NCBI GenBank assembly: GCA_003161515.1
Contig: PMOH01000070.1
Location: forward strand, 1-7,455
Direction: 5' to 3'
Length of the DNA: 7,455 nucleotides
Source of the DNA: Deltaproteobacteria bacterium
GTDB taxonomy: Bacteria; Desulfobacterota; Binatia; Binatales; Binataceae
The notes beneath the pieces are model-generated. The model was not told the DNA's origin. It did not search any database and was given only the letters and a program-made list of their open reading frames with translations. Both the position numbers and the translations under genes were made by a program. This document shows, piece after piece, positions 5,476 to 7,455 of this stretch; position 1 is the stretch's first letter; every line of letters starts with the position of its first letter.

Positions 5476-6285
5476 CTAGCTGGCCGGCGGTAGCGCGTCG
5501 AGCAGAGCCTTCGTTCGCGCAATAATAGACTTCTCCATCACGCGGTCGGTGTGGACATAAAGCCGGTTCTCCTTCACCGCTGCCAGCACCATCTCGCCGA
5601 CCTTGTCGGGAGCAACGCCGCGCGCCAGCATTGCGGTGACTTGATCCGTTACCGCTACCCAGGTCTTAGCCTCTTCCGCGTTTAATGCGGCCGGCTGCGT
5701 GATGCGGCTGTTGCCGACAATATTCGTCCCGACAGGACCTGGGCACAAAACAGTCACGCCTATTTGCTTGGGCTCCAGGTCTCGGCGCAGGGCTTCAGAC
5801 AGACCGACCACTGCGAATTTCGACGTGTTGTACATGATGCCGCTGCCCTCCGCTGCGAGTCCCGCGCCGGACGCCGTGTTGACGATGTGTCCGCTACCGC
5901 CGCGCTCGAGCATCCGCGGCAGGAATGTCTGTATCCCGTTGATCACGCCGTTCAGATTGATTCCCAGCATCCAATCCCAAAATTCGTAGGTGAGACGGGT
6001 CGCAGCGGCCACGCCGGCGTTGTTGCACAGGATTGAGACCGTGCCCAGGCGCGCCTCGGCTTCGTCGGCGATTCGCGCATAGGCCTCGCGGTCTCGCACG
6101 TCGAGCGCAAATGTCTCGACCGCGGTGAGTTTTGCGAGTTCGGACTTCGCCGCCGCCAGCGAGTCGGGATCGATATCCACGATCGCGAGCTTCACCCCTG
6201 CGCGAGCAAATGCGCGGGCGATACCCAGACCAATCCCGCGAGATCCTCCCGTTATGAATGCTGTCCTTCCTTTGAGGTCTTCCAT
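5476..6285 (-). CDS. Short-chain dehydrogenase/reductase (classical SDR)
   Basis: This 269-residue NAD(P)-dependent oxidoreductase has a complete classical SDR signature. The dinucleotide loop TGGSRGIG is at residues 12-19. Asp37 ends the second strand (LAIVDID), which favours NAD over NADP. Further motifs are LDV at 61-63, NNAG at 88-91, Asn110, the catalytic Ser139 in NTASGAG, and Tyr152/Lys156 in MYNTSK. CPGPVGTNI (181-189) follows the usual PG motif. The C-terminal 80 residues form the variable substrate region, so the alcohol or ketone substrate cannot be named. The ATG at 6285 is preferred because GAGG lies 5 nt upstream; a GTG two codons earlier is possible. The gene starts 33 bp after the stop of the M23 gene on the same strand, so the two may share a transcript, but their functions are not obviously related. 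Confidence 0.94.
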   Translation of the reverse strand: MEDLKGRTAFITGGSRGIGLGIARAFARAGVKLAIVDIDPDSLAAAKSELAKLTAVETFALDVRDREAYARIADEAEARLGTVSILCNNAGVAAATRLTYEFWDWMLGINLNGVINGIQTFLPRMLERGGSGHIVNTASGAGLAAEGSGIMYNTSKFAVVGLSEALRRDLEPKQIGVTVLCPGPVGTNIVGNSRITQPAALNAEEAKTWVAVTDQVTAMLARGVAPDKVGEMVLAAVKENRLYVHTDRVMEKSIIARTKALLDALPPAS

Positions 6286-6318
6286 CGTCACCTCATAAAA
6301 TCCGTCGGCGACTTTCGT

Positions 6319-7455
6319 CTAGAACGAATCGAGTTCGTCTTCCATCGGTTCCTGCTTGGTCATCGAGTGCGACGATTTGACTGTCAGCGCCGGCTTCGGG
6401 GATTTGTCCAGCTTGTAGTCCTCGTAGGTGTACTGATCGATCGCGAACGGCAGGCCCTCCGAGGCGGGGAACGACGGCGCGTCGCAGATCTGGAAATGTA
6501 AATGCGGCTCCGATGAATTGCCGGTGTTGCCGAGATGCGCGAGTACGTCGCCGGCGTGGACGGTGTCGCCGACTTTCACCTTCAGCGTCCCGGGCCGCAG
6601 GTGCGCGTACGCGGCGTAATGCCCGTCGCTCAGTTCCTGGATGATGTGATTGCCGGCGAGCGTGTCGTACGTAATCGGCGTCGCGAGCTTGCCGCTGTTG
6701 GGGACGTTCTCGGGAATTCCGTCCTTGACCTCGACGATCTTGCCGTCGGCGACCGCGTAAATTTCCTGATCCCAGGCGTGATAGCTCTTGTTGTCGTGCT
6801 CGTCGCCGGTAAACGCTTTGCCGTCGTCGCCGAGCTGAATCCAGTCGATCGCGTAGCGCTGGCCGATATGCGGCTGGCCATTCACTGGCAGCATCGCGCG
6901 GCGATGCGCCGAAGTGTTCGAGGGGCCGTTAGCCGCGAGCCAATTTTTCCCGTGCAGCGGAGAATGAATCACGATCGGGTCGTCCTGATTCAGATCGATC
7001 GGGGGGACGGTGTGGATGGTGCCGGAGCCGCTGCGCTCGCCGTGCTGCTCGATCGTAATCGCAGTATCAAAATTGTCGGGATCGCCCTGGTCGGGAAGCC
7101 AATCGGTGAAGATAAAAAAGACGCCGGTCTCGCCGGGCTTGAGGCCCGGATCGTTGGGCTTGGTGCCGTCGCCGTTCACCGGCACGAACATCGCGGCGAG
7201 TTGCTTGCCGGCCGCGGACTGGTTGACGACCACTTTGTCGTCGTCTTTTCCAGTCACGTCGAGCTTGGTGATTTTGAGCGGTGTCCTGCCCCAATTGGTG
7301 ACGTACAATTCGTAGGCCGAATGGCGATGGCCATTGCCGTCGAGGATTTGCGCCTCGGGAGGATACGGCATCGCGACGACGCGCATGTAGAGCGGATCAT
7401 TTTCCGGAGGCGCGGGCGGCGCCGCCTTTTCCTCAGCGTAGGACAATCCCGCGAA
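6319..7455 (-). CDS. Exported M23-family metallopeptidase-like protein, N-terminus beyond window
   Basis: The frame is open from the window edge to a TAG at 6319-6321, giving 378 visible residues. The first visible residues FAGLSYAEEK look like the end of a signal peptide with a cleavage site after SYA, so only a short N-terminal piece should be missing. A Pro-rich stretch (about 12-17) leads to a beta-rich domain (about 20-150, with AYELYVTNWGRTPLKITKLD). The C-terminal half is an M23 (LytM/lysostaphin-type) fold: RYAIDWIQLG at 200-209, VADGKIVEVKDGIPENVP at 235-252, YAHLRPG at 283-289, the GDTVHAGDVLAHLGNTGNS stretch and HLHF at 318-321. Zinc or catalytic residues Asp204, His285, His318 and His320 are present, but the first HxxxD histidine is Arg200. 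A 45-55-residue acidic tail ends DELDSF. M23 members cut peptidoglycan cross-bridges or, when degenerate, regulate amidases; activity here is uncertain. Confidence 0.88.
   Translation of the reverse strand, partial: FAGLSYAEEKAAPPAPPENDPLYMRVVAMPYPPEAQILDGNGHRHSAYELYVTNWGRTPLKITKLDVTGKDDDKVVVNQSAAGKQLAAMFVPVNGDGTKPNDPGLKPGETGVFFIFTDWLPDQGDPDNFDTAITIEQHGERSGSGTIHTVPPIDLNQDDPIVIHSPLHGKNWLAANGPSNTSAHRRAMLPVNGQPHIGQRYAIDWIQLGDDGKAFTGDEHDNKSYHAWDQEIYAVADGKIVEVKDGIPENVPNSGKLATPITYDTLAGNHIIQELSDGHYAAYAHLRPGTLKVKVGDTVHAGDVLAHLGNTGNSSEPHLHFQICDAPSFPASEGLPFAIDQYTYEDYKLDKSPKPALTVKSSHSMTKQEPMEDELDSF

Noticed and set aside
7444..7446. TTG start for the M23 gene at 7446
   Set aside because: The frame stays open to the window edge, and the residues before it (FAG) look like the hydrophobic part of a signal peptide. 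The gene is better treated as truncated by the window.
1..7455. Search for a defence system, prophage, integron or biosynthetic cluster
   Set aside because: No nuclease, methylase, toxin-antitoxin pair, integrase, transposase, attachment-site repeat, CRISPR-like array or modular synthase is visible. The genes are ordinary chromosomal functions.

Overview
The window is a GC-rich stretch of ordinary bacterial chromosome, probably from a Gram-negative organism. The signs are a predicted lipoprotein, an exported M23 peptidase and clear AGGAGG-type ribosome binding sites. The mix of a VOC protein, a nitroreductase, a dienelactone hydrolase and an SDR suits a free-living soil or sediment bacterium with varied small-molecule metabolism. 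Phylum cannot be read from the sequence; a deltaproteobacterial or Binatota-like origin is only a guess. There are no tRNA or rRNA genes, CRISPR arrays, transposases or phage genes.

Layout. Positions 1-207 hold the C-terminal end of an unrecognised plus-strand gene. A 197-bp gap follows, with two perfect hairpins next to an AGTGAAAAG direct repeat (possibly a dispersed REP-like element) and a 12-bp palindrome that looks like a TetR-type operator. Next come two plus-strand genes: a VOC (glyoxalase/dioxygenase fold) protein at 405-971, closed by a strong intrinsic terminator, and an FMN nitroreductase-family protein at 1089-1769. Converging on these from the minus strand are a dienelactone hydrolase (2258-2986) and a small putative lipoprotein (1773-2213). 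The intrinsic terminator of the hydrolase lies on top of the lipoprotein's start codon, which is the most unusual arrangement here.

A 248-bp divergent spacer leads to a plus-strand rhomboid protease with intact catalytic residues (3235-3936) and then to the replicative helicase dnaB (4078-5460, GTG start). On the minus strand, converging on dnaB, are a classical SDR (5476-6285) and, 33 bp upstream of it, an exported M23-family metallopeptidase-like protein whose N-terminus runs off the window (6319-7455). Its first expected zinc-ligand histidine is replaced by arginine.

The genes do not form one pathway. dnaB is a housekeeping gene, the rhomboid, lipoprotein and M23 protein belong to the envelope, and the four small-molecule enzymes are each plausible stand-alone catabolic or detoxification functions. 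I see no convincing multi-gene novel system. The best leads are the terminator/start-codon overlap, the hairpin repeat block, the operator-like palindrome and the substituted M23 site.
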